Counted from the stretch's first letter, positions 24,428 through 37,446 are shown. The stretch is DNA of 64,000 nt from Luidia sarsii (GCA_949987565.1 OX465114.1:2082501-2146500), one strand, 5' to 3'. Program-made: numbers and translations. The notes: generated from the sequence alone by a model not told the origin.

Positions 24428-24622
24428 ATTAGAGCACGAGCAGAGCACGAGCAGAGCACGAGCAGAGCACGAGCAGAGCACGAGCAGAGCACGAGCAGAG
24501 CACGAGCAGAGCACGAGCAGAGCACGAGCAGAGCACGAGCAGAGCACGAGCAGAGCACGAGCAGAGCACGAGCAGAGCACGAGCAGAGCACGATCAGAAC
24601 ACGAGCAGAGCACGAGCAGAAC
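24428..24622 (+). repeat. 11-bp minisatellite, about 17 copies
   Basis: Unit AGAGCACGAGC, nearly perfect, with changes only near the right end. All six frames are open because the unit has no stop codon in most phases; these are not genes. Confidence 0.93.
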
Positions 24623-24624
24623 CT

Positions 24625-26335
24625 TCATTGGCTTCAAATATTAATGTCTACGGCAATTCGGTTTACACAGCGGAAATCGGCAATACTGCCCCGGGTAGAC
24701 ATCATTTTCTTCGACTTTGCTTACGATTTGAGCTCAATTACAAGGTCAAACAAAAATGATTCGATGCAGGACTGACATACACTAACAGCGCTGCGACCGC
24801 TATACGTTTGAAGCAAAATACATCAACCAATCGCCCGTTGGAATTTAGGGAGAAAGTGGCAAGTCTGACCATAGCTCCATGGCCTGACCACGTGAATGCC
24901 AGACCCCCAAAACAATCGACCACCACTTCACCGTACAGGTGAAGGCTGGGTGCCAGACAGCTCCAATTACTCGTCAGTCCAAGGTCGTGATTTCAGCTAG
25001 GGAGCAAAAAAACATGCAATCCCTTGACTGTATGTGGTCACGCTCATTAAGACTAATGGTCTGTCTGCCTCGGAGATCAGTGCCGAGTACAGGCGGTCTC
25101 AATCTGCGTGCCTCCATCTATTGGCGTCAAAACTCCCGGACACTACTACTGCCATGCCGTCCGCAGAGTGAATCAATGCGGACAATCTGCCGGACGCAGC
25201 CCATTCCTACTCTAACGACGTCACTGATGGGTCGCTCGATCTCGGGGTTGGGCACCAGCACGGGTAATACCAGGCAATGGAGTAAGAACAAATGAAGCAA
25301 TCGTTCTTGAAGGGTCGGCTGCACACCAGGCATTTATGGAATCATAAATGGCGTACAGTGGACAATCCATCAGGAACGTACTGCCATTTATTTGACGAAT
25401 GGTTCGTTATGGATGGTCACTCTCCCTCTCTCTCTCTCTCTCTCCCTCTCTCTCTGAATAATGTAAGATGTCGTTGCCGGTCTCATCAGTCGGCGAACGC
25501 CACGCAGGTGTCGGGGCTTGTCCGGCGAGATTCCCCCTTTTGCCTACCATAGCTCTGTGTCCGGCTGTCGTCTCGTCCCAAAAAAGTACGCCACACCCCT
25601 ACGATGTCTGGCCGGGGATTAGAGCACGGATCGAGGGGGCTCGACGAGACTGCTCCGTCGCCTCCAAGGGAATAAGGGAGGAGGGCAAGGGGGTGGTATG
25701 GCCTTTGTGTACGGTAGGCGTGCCATTGACGTCCGCCCACGTCCGCGGGGGGAACGTAGCCTAGAATCCCGGACATCGCTGAGCGAGCCCCCATTCCTGT
25801 CTTGATTCGTTTCACGCCAAGTATGGACGTATTGGGGTTTGGTGGCAGGTCATTCACGTCCACGCTGAAAGAGACGAATCTAGGGGAGTTTTCAAAGAGA
25901 TCACATCGGGGGCGAAAGGTGTCTGATACCCGAGCCCTTATAGATTAACTTGAGGAGACCACAAGCTTGGACCCGACCGAAGTTTCTCGGCAGTGTTGTA
26001 GAAACTTCTCTGTTCTTCTATCAGAACAGACTTCTCGCAAGTGATGACACATCACCTTCGCCATCTTCCTCTACAATTACCGTTTTGACCAGACTTGCGT
26101 TCGAAAGACCAAACGTCTGAACCGAGTCCAATTTCGGACACGCGCGTGATTCTCCGATAGATAATATTTTGGTACCGTGTGATATTAAAAATAAGCGAAT
26201 GTATAGCTTACCGGAAGTCTTTATATGGAGAGAGGTTGCTCGCATCTGCCGAGAATAAATTTATAAATTGAATTAAACTTGTCTAAGTAATTAAGCTATT
26301 AAAACTCCAAGAGCCAGTGGCCATCAGAATCAGGT
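24625..26335. other. No gene seen
   Basis: Contains a short CT run at about 25424-25455. A few frames are open on both strands. One frame near 25085-25180 reads faintly like the end of an Ig domain, but has no supporting context. Confidence 0.35.
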
Positions 26336-26340
26336 CAAAG

Positions 26341-26636
26341 ATGCATCGTAACTCAATACGACGGATAACCCATCGTAAGTTGTGATAACACCGTATGGGT
26401 TCTGTGCATCGCTCATCGTCTTGCGATTGATCGTATAGTTACGATGAGATTGGTTTAATAGACTGCAGTACTGGGTGGATTTCACAAAGCCTTACGATGC
26501 ATTGTTACGTAACTCCACTTACGACGGATAACCCATCGTGAGTTGTGATGCACCGTATGGTCTCTGTACATCGCTCATCGACTTGCGATAGATCGTATAG
26601 TTACGATGGGTTTGATGTAATCGACCGCAGCAGTGC
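26341..26636 (+). repeat. Two copies of a TTACGATGCAT element
   Basis: Each half has ACGACGGATAACCCATCGT, then TGCATCGCTCATCG or TACATCGCTCATCG, then GATCGTATAGTTACGATG. Rich in GATCGT/ACGAT inverted words. Confidence 0.7.
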
Positions 26637-27014
26637 GGTTCCCAAACGCAGTGGTGCGATTTCATGAAATGCATTGGCTTTGGCGCCAGCCTAAGGTGTC
26701 CGGTCCGAATTTTCCGATATGACTGGTGAACGGTAACCCCCCAACACACACGACCCTTGGCAAGAGACCAGTGACCGACCTTCATTAACGAATCATAGAT
26801 TGGTAACTCAAAACGACAGGGCTCATTTTCGTATGCTCTATCTGTCGTCCGGGCTGATAGAAAGAATTCCAGATGAATTGGACGCCAAGGTCGATTAGGC
26901 AAAAGGGCCGAAGGGGTCGAGGGAGCGGACGAGAGGTTAGACAAAGGCCGGTGTGATGGGGCCAGGGCACCGGGCCAATAATTAAGTCTTAATGAGCTCC
27001 TGGCTGAATGGAAC

Positions 27015-29355
27015 GGCATACCAGTGCTCTTACGTCTGAGCTATCCAGCCCTTAGATGGTGGCCTTCCCTAATAGTCAACTAGTCTTTGGCATACCAGTG
27101 CTCTTACCATCTGAGCTATCCAGCCCTTAGATGGTGGCCTTCCCTAATAGTCAACTAGTCTTTGGCATACCAGTGCTCTTACCATCTGAGCTATCCAGCC
27201 CTTAGATGGTGGCCTTCCCTAATAGTCAACTAGTCTTTGGCACACCAGCGCTCTTACCATCTGAGCTATCCAGCCCTTAGATGGTGGCCTTCCCTAATAG
27301 TCAACTAGTCTTTGGCATACCAGTGCTCTTACCATCTGAGCTATCCAGCCCTTAGATGGTGGCCTTCCCTAATAGTCAACTAGTCTTTGGCATACCAGTG
27401 CTCTTACCATCTGAGCTATCCAGCCCTTAGATGGTGGCCTTCCCTAATAGTCAACTAGTCTTTGGCACACCAGCGCTCTTACCATCTGAGCTATCCAGCC
27501 CTTAGATGGTGGCCTTCCCTAATAGTCAACTAGTCCTTGGCACACCAGTGCTCTTACCATCTGAGCTATCCAGCCCTTAGATTGTGGCCTTCCCTAATAG
27601 TCAACTAGTGTTTGGCACACCAGTGCTCTTACCATCTGAGCTATCCAGCCCTTAGATGGTGGCCTTCCCTAATAGTCAATAGCTAGTCTTTGGCACACCA
27701 GCGCTCTTACCATCTGAGCTATCCAGCCCTTAGATGGTGGCCTTCCCTAATAGTCAACTAGTCCTTGGCACACCAGTGCTCTTACCATCTGAGCTATCCA
27801 GCCCGTAGATGGTGGCCTTCCCTAATAGTCAACTAGTCTTTGGCACACCAGTACTCTTACCATCTGAGCTATCCAGCCCTTAGATGGTGGCCTTCCCTAA
27901 TAGTCAATTAGTCTTTGGTACACCAGTGCTCTTACCATCTGAGCTATCCAGCCCTTAATTAGATGGTGGCCTTCCCTAAATAGTCAACTAGTCTTTGGCA
28001 CACCAGTGCTCTTACCATCTGAGCTATCCAGCCCTTAGATGGTGGCCTTCCCTAATAGTCAACTAGTCTTTGGCATACCAGTGCTCTTACCATCTGAGCT
28101 ATCCAGCCCTTAGATGGTGGCCTTCCCTAATAGTCAACTAGTCTTTGGCATACCAGTGCTCTTACCATCTGAGCTATCCAGCCCTTAGATGGTGGCCTTC
28201 CCTAATAGTCAACTAGTCTTTGGCACACCAGCGCTCTTACCATCTGAGCTATCCAGCCCTTAGATGGTGGCCTTCCCTAATAGTCAACTAGTCTTTGGCA
28301 TACCAGTGCTCTTACCATCTGAGCTATCCAGCCCTTAGATGGTGGCCTTCCCTAATAGTCAACTAGTCTTTGGCATACCAGTGCTCTTACCATCTGAGCT
28401 ATCCAGCCCTTAGATGGTGGCCTTCCCTAATAGTCAACTAGTCTTTGGCACACCAGCGCTCTTACCATCTGAGCTATCCAGCCCTTAGATGGTGGCCTTC
28501 CCTAATAGTCAACTAGTCCTTGGCACACCAGTGCTCTTACCATCTGAGCTATCCAGCCCTTAGATTGTGGCCTTCCCTAATAGTCAACTAGTGTTTGGCA
28601 CACCAGTGCTCTTACCATCTGAGCTATCCAGCCCTTAGATGGTGGCCTTCCCTAATAGTCAATAGCTAGTCTTTGGCACACCAGCGCTCTTACCATCTGA
28701 GCTATCCAGCCCTTAGATGGTGGCCTTCCCTAATAGTCAACTAGTCCTTGGCACACCAGTGCTCTTACCATCTGAGCTATCCAGCCCGTAGATGGTGGCC
28801 TTCCCTAATAGTCAACTAGTCTTTGGCACACCAGTACTCTTACCATCTGAGCTATCCAGCCCTTAGATGGTGGCCTTCCCTAATAGTCAATTAGTCTTTG
28901 GTACACCAGTGCTCTTACCATCTGAGCTATCCAGCCCTTAATTAGATGGTGGCCTTCCCTAAATAGTCAACTAGTCTTTGGCACACCAGTGCTCTTACCA
29001 TCTGAGCTATCCAGCCCTTAGATGGTGGCCTTCCCTAATAGTCAACTAGTCTTTGGCACACCAGTGCTCTTACCATCTGAGCTATCCAGCCCTTAGATGG
29101 TGGCCTTCCCTAAATAGTCAACTAGTCTTTGGCACACCAGTGCTCTTACCATCTGAGCTATCCAGCCCTTAGATGGTGGCCTTCCCTAAATAGTCAACTA
29201 GTCTTTGGCACACCAGTGCTTTTACCATCTGAGCTATCCAGCCCTTAGATGGTGGCCTTCCCCAATAGTCAACAAGTCTTTGGCACACCAGCACTCTTAC
29301 CATATGAGCTATCCAGCCCTTAGATGGTGGCCTTCCCTAACAGTCAACCAGTACT
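27015..29355 (-). repeat. 75-bp satellite derived from a tRNA-like SINE, with 13-monomer higher-order repeat
   Basis: About 31 head-to-tail monomers of 75 bp. On the minus strand each has GGATAGCTCAGATGGTAAGA, the box A and D-arm half of the SINEs at 48.4, 53.1 and 58.8 kb, and none has the T-arm half. Variant monomers recur in the same order: 27089-28071 and 28072-29054 are two copies of a 983-bp block of 13 monomers (13 x 75 plus 8 inserted bases). Markers include ATTGTGGCC, an AATAGCTAGT insertion, GCCCGTAGATGG, CAGTACTC and TTAATTAGATGG. Confidence 0.93.
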
Positions 29356-30070
29356 GTAGTCTTTGTGGGCTGCATGTGGGGGTGCCATTCTGAAACATGA
29401 GATAAGATTGGATAATGCTACATAGACCCACGCAGGGAAAAATAGTTGATTAGCCTTAGTATGTGGTAATGGTCGGATAGCTCAATAGCTCAATAGCGTG
29501 ACAGCAGAGGAAGGCCCATTGGTTCAATTCTCTTGCTCAATGGTCAATATCCACAAAATAACCAATAAGAGTTGACTTTGAATTTACGGTGGACATGGCT
29601 CAAACCGGATTGCAGAGTGTACGTACTGTAGAGGTAAAACACATAGATGAAAATCAAAATATGTGCATAATAAGACGTTAGCTTGAATCAACCTAGGCTG
29701 AATAGACGAAGCAAGGAATCACATTAGCCATATACGGATTGAAAGTGCAGTGAACAAGACGTAGAAGTCGAGAATTGGCTATGTGAATTGACAACGGAGT
29801 TGATATGGTGGCACGGTGCACAATGACTATCATAACACTTCAGGGGCGCGGACAAGCGGTGCGCGCGTTTCAACCCGTGCACTGAAGTGGTTGCCTTGTA
29901 ACGACGAGTACCAGTGAGTGTCATTTTAGCGTTTGCATACTGACGCCGGTACAGCGTGCAGAGACCATGCCCACTCTGCTCTAGTCTCTGAATATAGCGT
30001 GTATGCACGCGCCTATACCGACTCCATCTACTACAGTACACGATGGACAAAACATTATACTCTCACTGTT

Positions 30071-30370
30071 AAAGGCCCAATACAACATTGTGAAGATCAG
30101 AAAACATCGATGTCCACAGATTTCCTTCTTATTTACACAGTTTGTAGATGGCCATGATAGAATCCTCATACTGACATCTTACGGTCTGGGATGCTGTACT
30201 CTTCGAGAAATCTTCACTAAAACATCCACGAATAGTTTATTACTCGCGAGTAATAAACTATTGTTTACACTACAGAACGGTGCGAAAACCGTGACGGTGT
30301 TTGGACAATTGTCTACTTTCCCAGATTACGATTTGAGCTAAAACCTTCGCAGGATTTCGTTTTTGAACTG
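30071..30370 (+). repeat. Dispersed repeat H, copy 2
   Basis: Second copy of the 15.05-kb repeat, with extra TTACTCGCGAGTAATAAACT palindrome. Abuts the 20-bp minisatellite. Confidence 0.8.
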
Positions 30371-30872
30371 GATTTATTTCGAGTCAGTTGGATTCATTTC
30401 GATTCAGGTTGATTCATTTCGAGTCAGGTGGATTCATTTCGAATCAGGTGGATTCATTTCTAGTCAGGTGGATTCATTTCTAGTCAGGTGGATTCATTTC
30501 GAGTCAGGTGGACTCATTTCGAGTCAGGTGGATTCAATTCGAGTCAGGTGGATTCATTTCGAGTCAGGTGGATTCATTTCGAGTCAGGTGGATTCATTTC
30601 GAGTCAGGTGGATTCATTTCGAGTCAGGTGGATTCATTTCGAGTTAGGTGGATTCATTTCGAGTCAGGTGGATTCAGTTCTAGTCAGGTGGATTCATTTC
30701 GAGTCAGGTGGATTCAATTCGAGTCAGGTGGATTCATTTCGAGTCAGGTGGATTCATTTCGAGTCAGGTGGATTCATTTCGAGTCAGGTGGATTAATTTC
30801 GAGTAAGGTAGATTCATTTCGAGTCAGGTGGATTCAATTCGAGTCAGGTGGACACATTTCGGGTCAAATTGC
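30371..30872 (+). repeat. 20-bp minisatellite, about 25 copies
   Basis: Unit GATTCATTTCGAGTCAGGTG with scattered single-base variants. It starts exactly where the dispersed repeat at 30071-30370 ends. Open frames with a 20-residue period are artefacts of 60 bp being a multiple of the unit. Confidence 0.95.
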
Positions 30873-31768
30873 CAATAATATACTCAAAATTCATCAAATT
30901 GTTAATTAATTTGTTCTAAATAGGCCATATCATCCCATTTTGTGAAGAAAATAACCACTTATTGAAGTGTTCTATCATCATTATTTCATCGCTGATTGCT
31001 GCCACTATAATTATTTTTTGACCTTCAGGGGATTCAAGCAATGCATTTAGATTGTGTATAATTATAGGCGTCACTTTAATCAATGAGTACATTGTATATG
31101 CTCGCAGGCCGAAAAGCCTGAACAAATATTAGCACAAAATAATTAGTACAAACGCTGTAGCAATAACCTACTTGTAATACAAGTAATATCAATGAAAACA
31201 TTTTCCAAACCACTATTTCTATGTTGTAAGCTTCGGGGCAAAGACGTGATGGTAAGTGAGTTATTAAAAAAAATACGATTTGATGGATTTCATCAGTCCG
31301 ACATAAATGTTAGGCGTTTCTCTTCGACTCGGATTGCAATGATTTCGATTTGAACTAGCGCACTTCCTCACAAGTGTCGCGTAGGTGTTTGGGCACAAAG
31401 TCGCCAACGATTTTTGTTTTTCTCCCCAACGCATAATATTCCATGTATTCACTCGCTGATGAAATGCGACGCGGCCGGGCTGCTTGTCAGACGAGACGCG
31501 CTTCGTTCTTTAAGCGGCGTGCAGACGTGGAGTCCTCCGGCGGACGTCAGATCCCTTTTTTCAGAATTGCAAGCTCTGGGTGTTGTTGCGCGGTCGACAC
31601 AATATCGATGTGTGGCCGACCGATTCTGAACTCCTGAACGAAGCAAACACGCTGGTCTAGTCTGCCAGACGCCACAGACGAAAAGCGTTCATACAAAGTG
31701 GCATAGCAAAGTTAGTTTGAGACATAAACATGTTCCCTCCGTGATAAAACCTGGCTGCACTATACAAA

Positions 31769-32232
31769 CACTATGAACATCTAAACCGTGAAAATGGGGT
31801 GAAAATGTCATTTAGCCATGAAAAGAAAATTCACCGTGTTTTCACCCCTATTTCATGGCACACAGTTAGCCAAGTCATTTTCAAGGTGTTTTAACCAGTG
31901 GTCTCCAAGGCCACATTCCTGGTGGTAAATGGCTAGAGAAGTATCTGGGAGTGGCAGGTAAGAAGGACACAATACAGTACCTCTATGGGGCTGGAGGGTG
32001 GTCCCTACTGGTAATTGAATTAGCCATCCCCCAAGGCTGGAGCTTTCCACACTAGATATTCACGTTTTTTCAAGGTCTCTTTAGTGACCTAAGGATGTCC
32101 ATATCAGGTCAGAGAAGAGATTATTTTCACGGTGAATTCACTGTAACATGCACCGTGAAATCACAGTGACTTTTTGGTTTCACGGCGAAATGACATTTTC
32201 ACCCCTTTTTCACGGTTAAGATGTTCATAGTG
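31769..32232. mobile_element. CACTA-like miniature inverted-repeat element, copy 1
   Basis: Ends CACTATGAACATCTAAACC and its inverted counterpart TGTTCATAGTG. Long inverted ends continue with repeated CCGTGAAA and ATGTCATTT blocks. It is flanked by the 3-bp direct repeat AAA. CACTA at the ends plus a 3-bp target duplication is the signature of the CMC/EnSpm group. There is no transposase, so it is non-autonomous; 464 bp. Confidence 0.75.
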
Positions 32233-32665
32233 AAAGTACTAGACAAAAAGTAGGTTTGACAAGGAATCTAGTAATAATAACTGGGATATGTAGTTGGATT
32301 GTAGCCATATTGTATCAGATATGAGTGTACTGGGCATAGAATCACTTGGTCACCGTAGTAATGCTGTCCGTCTTAGCCGTGAGAAAATGTGGATGAAGCG
32401 TCTTCGGACTATTCAACCACATGGTCTCAACATCCAGGAGGGTAATGACTAACACCATGCAGCTTTCTTGTAATCCTTCTTTTGCGTTCACTCCTTCACA
32501 CTTCTCTCTTCGATCTTTCCCCCTCAGTTCACTAATCCCTACCCCACTCCTTGCCCTTCCCTTTGATCTCACCATACCAGCTTTACTCTTTGTTTCTCAT
32601 CCGTGTCCTATTCACTCTCTTCCCCCTTCCTTCGTGTACATGTATCTGTTTTGTCCTTGTCACTC

Positions 32666-32785
32666 TGCCTTTGAGAAAGGTCCTGCTAGGATCGAAACGT
32701 CAGGCCCGCTAAATTTTGAGATTTGCATTTTGGTAATTTCAGTCAGTAAGCAGTTTGCGACATTTCTGTATAATATCATATTGGA
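32666..32785 (+). repeat. Family A repeat, single arm with tail
   Basis: CCTTTGAGAAAGGTCCTGCT, then GATCGAAACGTCAGGCCC, then the full TTTCAGTCAGTAAGCAGTTT tail. The best single-arm copy in the window. Confidence 0.75.
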
Positions 32786-32854
32786 GAAAGTTTACTTTTA
32801 CTATTGACAGGGATTTGTAGTATGATTTAAGTAGTAGTATGATTTTAAGTAAAG

Positions 32855-33060
32855 TTGGCAAGACATCTAGTCATGTTGACTTGCACACACAGTTGGGGTT
32901 GACCCATATTTTAGTTAATCCATGTGACTAGATTTTCTAGTCAATAATTCTCACTAGAAAAATCTAGTCAAATTGACTGAGATCTAGTTGCACCCATGCA
33001 GCTGACACTGAATGCCTCGTCAAATTTGACTGATTTATAGTCAAATGTGACTACAGTTTC
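32855..33060. repeat. CTAGTCA-rich inverted-word cluster
   Basis: Repeated TAGTCA/TGACTA words, including GTGACTAGATTTTCTAGTCA, which is a near palindrome. It looks like the remains of a miniature element. Confidence 0.4.
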
Positions 33061-34353
33061 AAAGGCGGTATGTTAATTAACATCCAGCCAAGGAGTACAG
33101 GTGTTTTACAAGCCAAACGGGTAGGTGGCAGGTTCACGTTCAACTCTTCCCGCCGACTTATTTCGTAAGTCTTACGCTTGTAATATCCTGGTACGAGAAC
33201 CATTCTGTTGGTTTTGCTTTTGTAACGCACATTGAGTGGTATGTGTATGTGTATACATTTGGAAGTTATACGCGTAAAAATACACAAACATTTCATTAAA
33301 TCGCACTATAATCTCAATAATTTCAAAATTCTTCGCTCAGACCATCGAATATTTTAGTCTTCTTGAAATGAATTTAATTCGTATATAATGGAATATAATG
33401 AATATTTCAGTGGGTTTTTTTTTTGATACAGCCCGGCCTGATAAGATTGCGAGTTCGGCCCCATATCCGGCCCACACGAATTCTAAGAGTTTCTAACGAC
33501 TAGAAGGAAATTGCGCAAAAAAATAAAAATCTGAAGCTATCTTGAAAATAGAACTCCTTACCCTTTGCCTTTGGGAGAGATCTTATCGGATTGTCAAAAC
33601 GTGGGGACATTAGATACGATCAATTTCAGGTCACTCCGGTTTGGGGGCAGTAATTGTAGCGGATTGTGTGGCGTGGTTTTCTGGATTCGACTTCTTGATG
33701 AATGTACGGAGAAGATGAAGAGATTAGAAGGTTTGCTGTATGACACGGAAGGTTTGCGGACTCGTGCTGCGAAGATATAGCGCCCTCTTTTGAGCAACTA
33801 CAGTTAATGAATGGTGCGCCGTCGGTCCAGGGTTGCGCAATACTCATCGGCGAGATGCGAACCCTGGAGATGGTCTATGGCATCCTGGAACCGACGACGA
33901 TTGTCAGAATCAATCAGATGATTCGAATTGTGTGTTGTCAACGAGGGAAGGCGAAATATTTTAGCTTTCCATTACATAGTCTCCACGGATCCCTTTATCA
34001 AATGCACCATGATCTTGAACATCAACCAGGCCATTACCTTAAAAGCATTCTTTCTAGGGGGGGAAGAGGTGGGTCTGTGGATATCTTAAAATTGGGTACG
34101 ACCGCTTCTGACATGACGATGTAATCTTATAATGGAGAGAGGATGGAAGCAAGGAATGCATCATGTTCCTGGTCTTGTTCTGGCAATGTACCGGTACTTG
34201 AAGACCTTTTACCAATACCTAATCATGCTTTTACTGCCTAGTACGCCAAAAAGATAAATCAATTATCGGTCTCCGTCATTTTCCTCGGAAGATCCAATCG
34301 TGCCGGGCCAACCCAGGGGATCGACCACTGAGGGAAAAAACGACTCTCTTTAT

Positions 34354-34470
34354 AGGTCCTATACAACATTGGGAATAATTGGAAAACATCGATCTTCACA
34401 GATTTCCTATACGGTCTGGAATGCGGAATTTTTTCGAGAAATCTTCACTCAAACAACAGATAATAGTTTT
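34354..34470 (+). repeat. Dispersed repeat H, partial copy 3
   Basis: CCTATACAACATTGGGAATA, GAAAACATCGATCTTCACAG and GAGAAATCTTCACTCAAACA match the other two copies, with an internal deletion. Confidence 0.65.
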
Positions 34471-35561
34471 GATCTCGGCAGTACAGTGATCCAAACTCGA
34501 CCTTTTGAACGACTCGTTGAATGCTGCCCTCACACGACCGTTACACGGGATTTGAATTCCTATTGACCAAATTTTGGTCAACGGAAGTCGTGAATATTCA
34601 TGTAAGAAAGCCGCGCATATCATTGGTCAATATTTCTCTCAATAGATATTGAGTACTGGGGAAAAAACGCTGGTCGGTTCGCGGTCAAACAACCCACACA
34701 ATAGAAAACGCGCTCACTTAGTACACATCAACGACTGTTTTATATTACTTTGTAAACCCCACAAACGTACACGTACATGCATATGCACGGTCTGCAGTAA
34801 GGACACAAATCAGTCGTCCATTTTCTGTTAAAAAAGCTCAAGGGTGCTGTTTAAGAATCCAACCGATCCGTTCAATTTTCAGAGGTCGATGAGGAATTCG
34901 TGACTTTTTTGGCTTTTTTCTTCTTTCTCGGTTTATCGTTTTTTGATATGTGTAATGGTTTAGTATACAAACTTTTGACCTGTGCAAATTTTGTATATAG
35001 AGCCTTTATTTTCCCCAATAATGCCTCAGACGTCTCTTATTTTCATAACGTCTCTTATTTTCTTCAAATGGTCCATTGATTACCACCGACAGCTGTCAAT
35101 CTAACGAATCTTATATCCTTTCAATCACAGTGCGTTTGGTAATGGGCCACTTTTACTAGGTATAATGGTGTCGCGCTGTGGGGGTAACTGCCATTAAGAG
35201 AACAGTGAAGCGGTTTCAACTGACAATAGAGAAACAATCCATCACCGTTAGCTCAGCTGTTACAATCAGAGTTTAAAATCGCGGACGTGATCCCAATTAT
35301 TAACATTGCACACGACATGCTATAGGCAGGAAGCTCGCGCAGAAGTATACAATTTTGCTAATGAGGAGTTCATCTCATAACATTGCCTAACTGATAACAA
35401 TTTACTTTGATGCTATCTGATAGTTGCTTCCACAAATCTTGCACTCCAGATAGGCCTGCGTGTAGTTTTCAACCTATTTGAGGACTGGAAACTCGAAACA
35501 CTACAAACTCACAAACCATTCGTTTATAGCCATGCGTTGTAAGACGAACACAGTACCATTA

Positions 35562-35969
35562 AGGCTGCCGCACACGAGAGCTATCTGCTGAGCAAAAAGT
35601 CTCTCGTGGTCGTTAGCTCAGCACGTAGCTCACCGTGTGCGCTGAACTTTTAGTGAGATTTCTGCCTCAAGAGGCCGTGAGACCAATATCTATCCTGTTT
35701 GATTTTGGCAACCACGTGAATAGGGCGTGCGCTTTCATTGGCCAGTTGCTATGTTTGTGTTTTGCTCAGCACGTATAGCTCAAGTTGCCGCACACGATGA
35801 GTTTTCATCCACGAGACCCGAAAAAAAATCAAACAGGATAGATATTGGTCTCACGGCTTCTTGAGGCAGAAATTTCACCAAAAGTTCAGCGCACACGGTG
35901 ACCTACGTGCTGAGCTAACGACCTCGAGAGAATTTTTGCTCAGCAGATAGCTCTCGTGTGTGGCGGCCT
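35562..35969. mobile_element. Harbinger-like foldback element with TTA target duplication
   Basis: Inverted arms of about 150 bp (35562-35711 and about 35820-35969) start AGGCTGCCGCACACGAGAGC on the left and AGGCCGCCACACACGAGAGC on the right (reverse complement). TTA lies directly on each side (35559-35561, 35970-35972). The TTA 3-bp duplication is typical of PIF/Harbinger elements. No transposase is present. Confidence 0.72.
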
Positions 35970-37284
35970 TTAGGTTGAGAGTACACTATTTATACAGGAG
36001 TCAAGATCGTATAAAGGATTTATGTGCCCGCTCTTGAAAAATTATTGAGTAATGCAGCCTGGAGTTCCTTCGATGGCTATCACTTGGTCCCTAATCTGTG
36101 TATATCATTGCTCGCCTACACCCTTTGAGTAATTTGAGTAGATATCAAGGCTTTTCATGCAAGTCTGTTTTTTGATCGACGTGTGTTTCAAACTATCTAT
36201 TTCCTATGATCACGAATAAGAAATCGTGTTTTTTCTTCTTCAGAAAAACAGTTTGTGATCAAATTCACCATTGGGCTACAGATCATAAAAGAAAAATAGA
36301 AATCACTCGCTTCAGCTTACCCAACCCAAACGATTATTCTTGGTGTCAATATTTGCTGGACTATCAACCCACTCATGTTTCGTTTAAACAGTCTAAAGCA
36401 TATCCTGTAATAGTAACCGCATTCTCCCTCTGGATTGGTGTTACGGCTGAGGGTATATATACTGCGATGTGGACCCAGTGCGATGCACAAGGCAGTAGAG
36501 ACGCATAGATTAATGAATAGCGTAATGCAATTACATATCGCGGGGTTTTTGATGCCCTGTAGAGCCAAGCACATTCGTCCAGCTCGCACGGCTGACGGAC
36601 AAATAGCCAAGGGGGTTGTCCGGTTCCCTCACAAGCCAATACCTATATAGGCTCTATACTGATTCTCGTTCCCTGGCGTGACGGCAACTGTTAGGAGATC
36701 AAATGGCTCGGCGTGTGCAGCGAATTACGCACGCTTACATTGAAGTAAAGTTGAATACGGTACTGGGTATATAGAGGGTGGTTATCAACAAATATGACGA
36801 CAATCACGGGAAACCAGAGAACACGACGGAATGAATGGATTGATGGATTTGTGTAACACATTATCAACTGCGATGGCTGCTCATCGTGTTATGATGGAAG
36901 CTAACGTTACGTTCCTCTCTGCATAAGTTATCTTCAAAGAAAAGGGTTTCGTATATTACATCGCTACGTGCTCAAAGAGTGCCCACAGAACGGCCATCTT
37001 GCAGCTCTCATATTGAAGCTACTGTCAGCCATTTTAGTCTCCAATACAATAGGCTTATAGGCCTTGATCCCACGGCTAATCGTCACCTCGTTTATTCGAC
37101 TTAAGGGCAAGTTATACCATTGCCTGGCCTCAGCAATGGCTGGCCACACAGATGAGCAACTACGGTTTGATTGGAGAGCAACAGACTCCTTAAACCACTA
37201 AAGAATCTTATCATTATCTCATTGCTTTTCTGTCCGCTCTCGCTCCTATAACTTTTACAGAACGTGGCCGCCTCCAAGGTTGCG

Positions 37285-37446
37285 ATGAAGACGTGGGCAG
37301 TGCTCTTGCTGGTCGTCATGGCGACGATCGTCATGGCTGCCGTTGCCATGGAGGACGAGGGGAACGAGGGCGACTGGCTGGACAACTTCGTGGAGGAGTA
37401 CAAGCGGCGGCCACGGCCTCCCCCGCGCCAGTCTGCGCTCAAAACG
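37285..37446 (+). CDS. Knottin-like precursor, coding exon 1 (signal peptide and propeptide)
   Basis: Fifty-four codons: an N-terminal Met-Lys, a run of Val/Leu/Met/Ala residues forming the signal core, an acidic Glu/Asp/Gly stretch, the KRR processing site, then a Pro/Arg linker. It ends on a complete codon just before a GTACAC donor at 37447. A pyrimidine-rich TTTTACAG ends at about 37260 and could be the acceptor for an untranslated 5' exon, so transcription may start further upstream. Confidence 0.7.

Larger units (their letters stand above)
32235..35555. other. Repeat fragments, no gene seen
   Basis: Besides the listed family A, CTAGTCA and repeat H pieces, I see nothing. A small frame at 33565-33780 includes a degraded family A start. 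Confidence 0.35.

Noticed and set aside
24215..24775. Repetitive frames of 100-140 codons on both strands
   Set aside because: They come from the stop-free 11-bp minisatellite.
25085..25190. Possible Ig-domain end (a Y-Y-C-like motif)
   Set aside because: Only a few residues fit, stops lie close by on both sides, and there is no partner exon.
27015..29355. CRISPR array
   Set aside because: Repeats are contiguous with no unique spacers, and the unit is a SINE fragment in a eukaryotic genome.
30363..30909. Plus-strand frames with a 20-residue period
   Set aside because: They come from the 20-bp minisatellite; similar proteins appear in overlapping frames.
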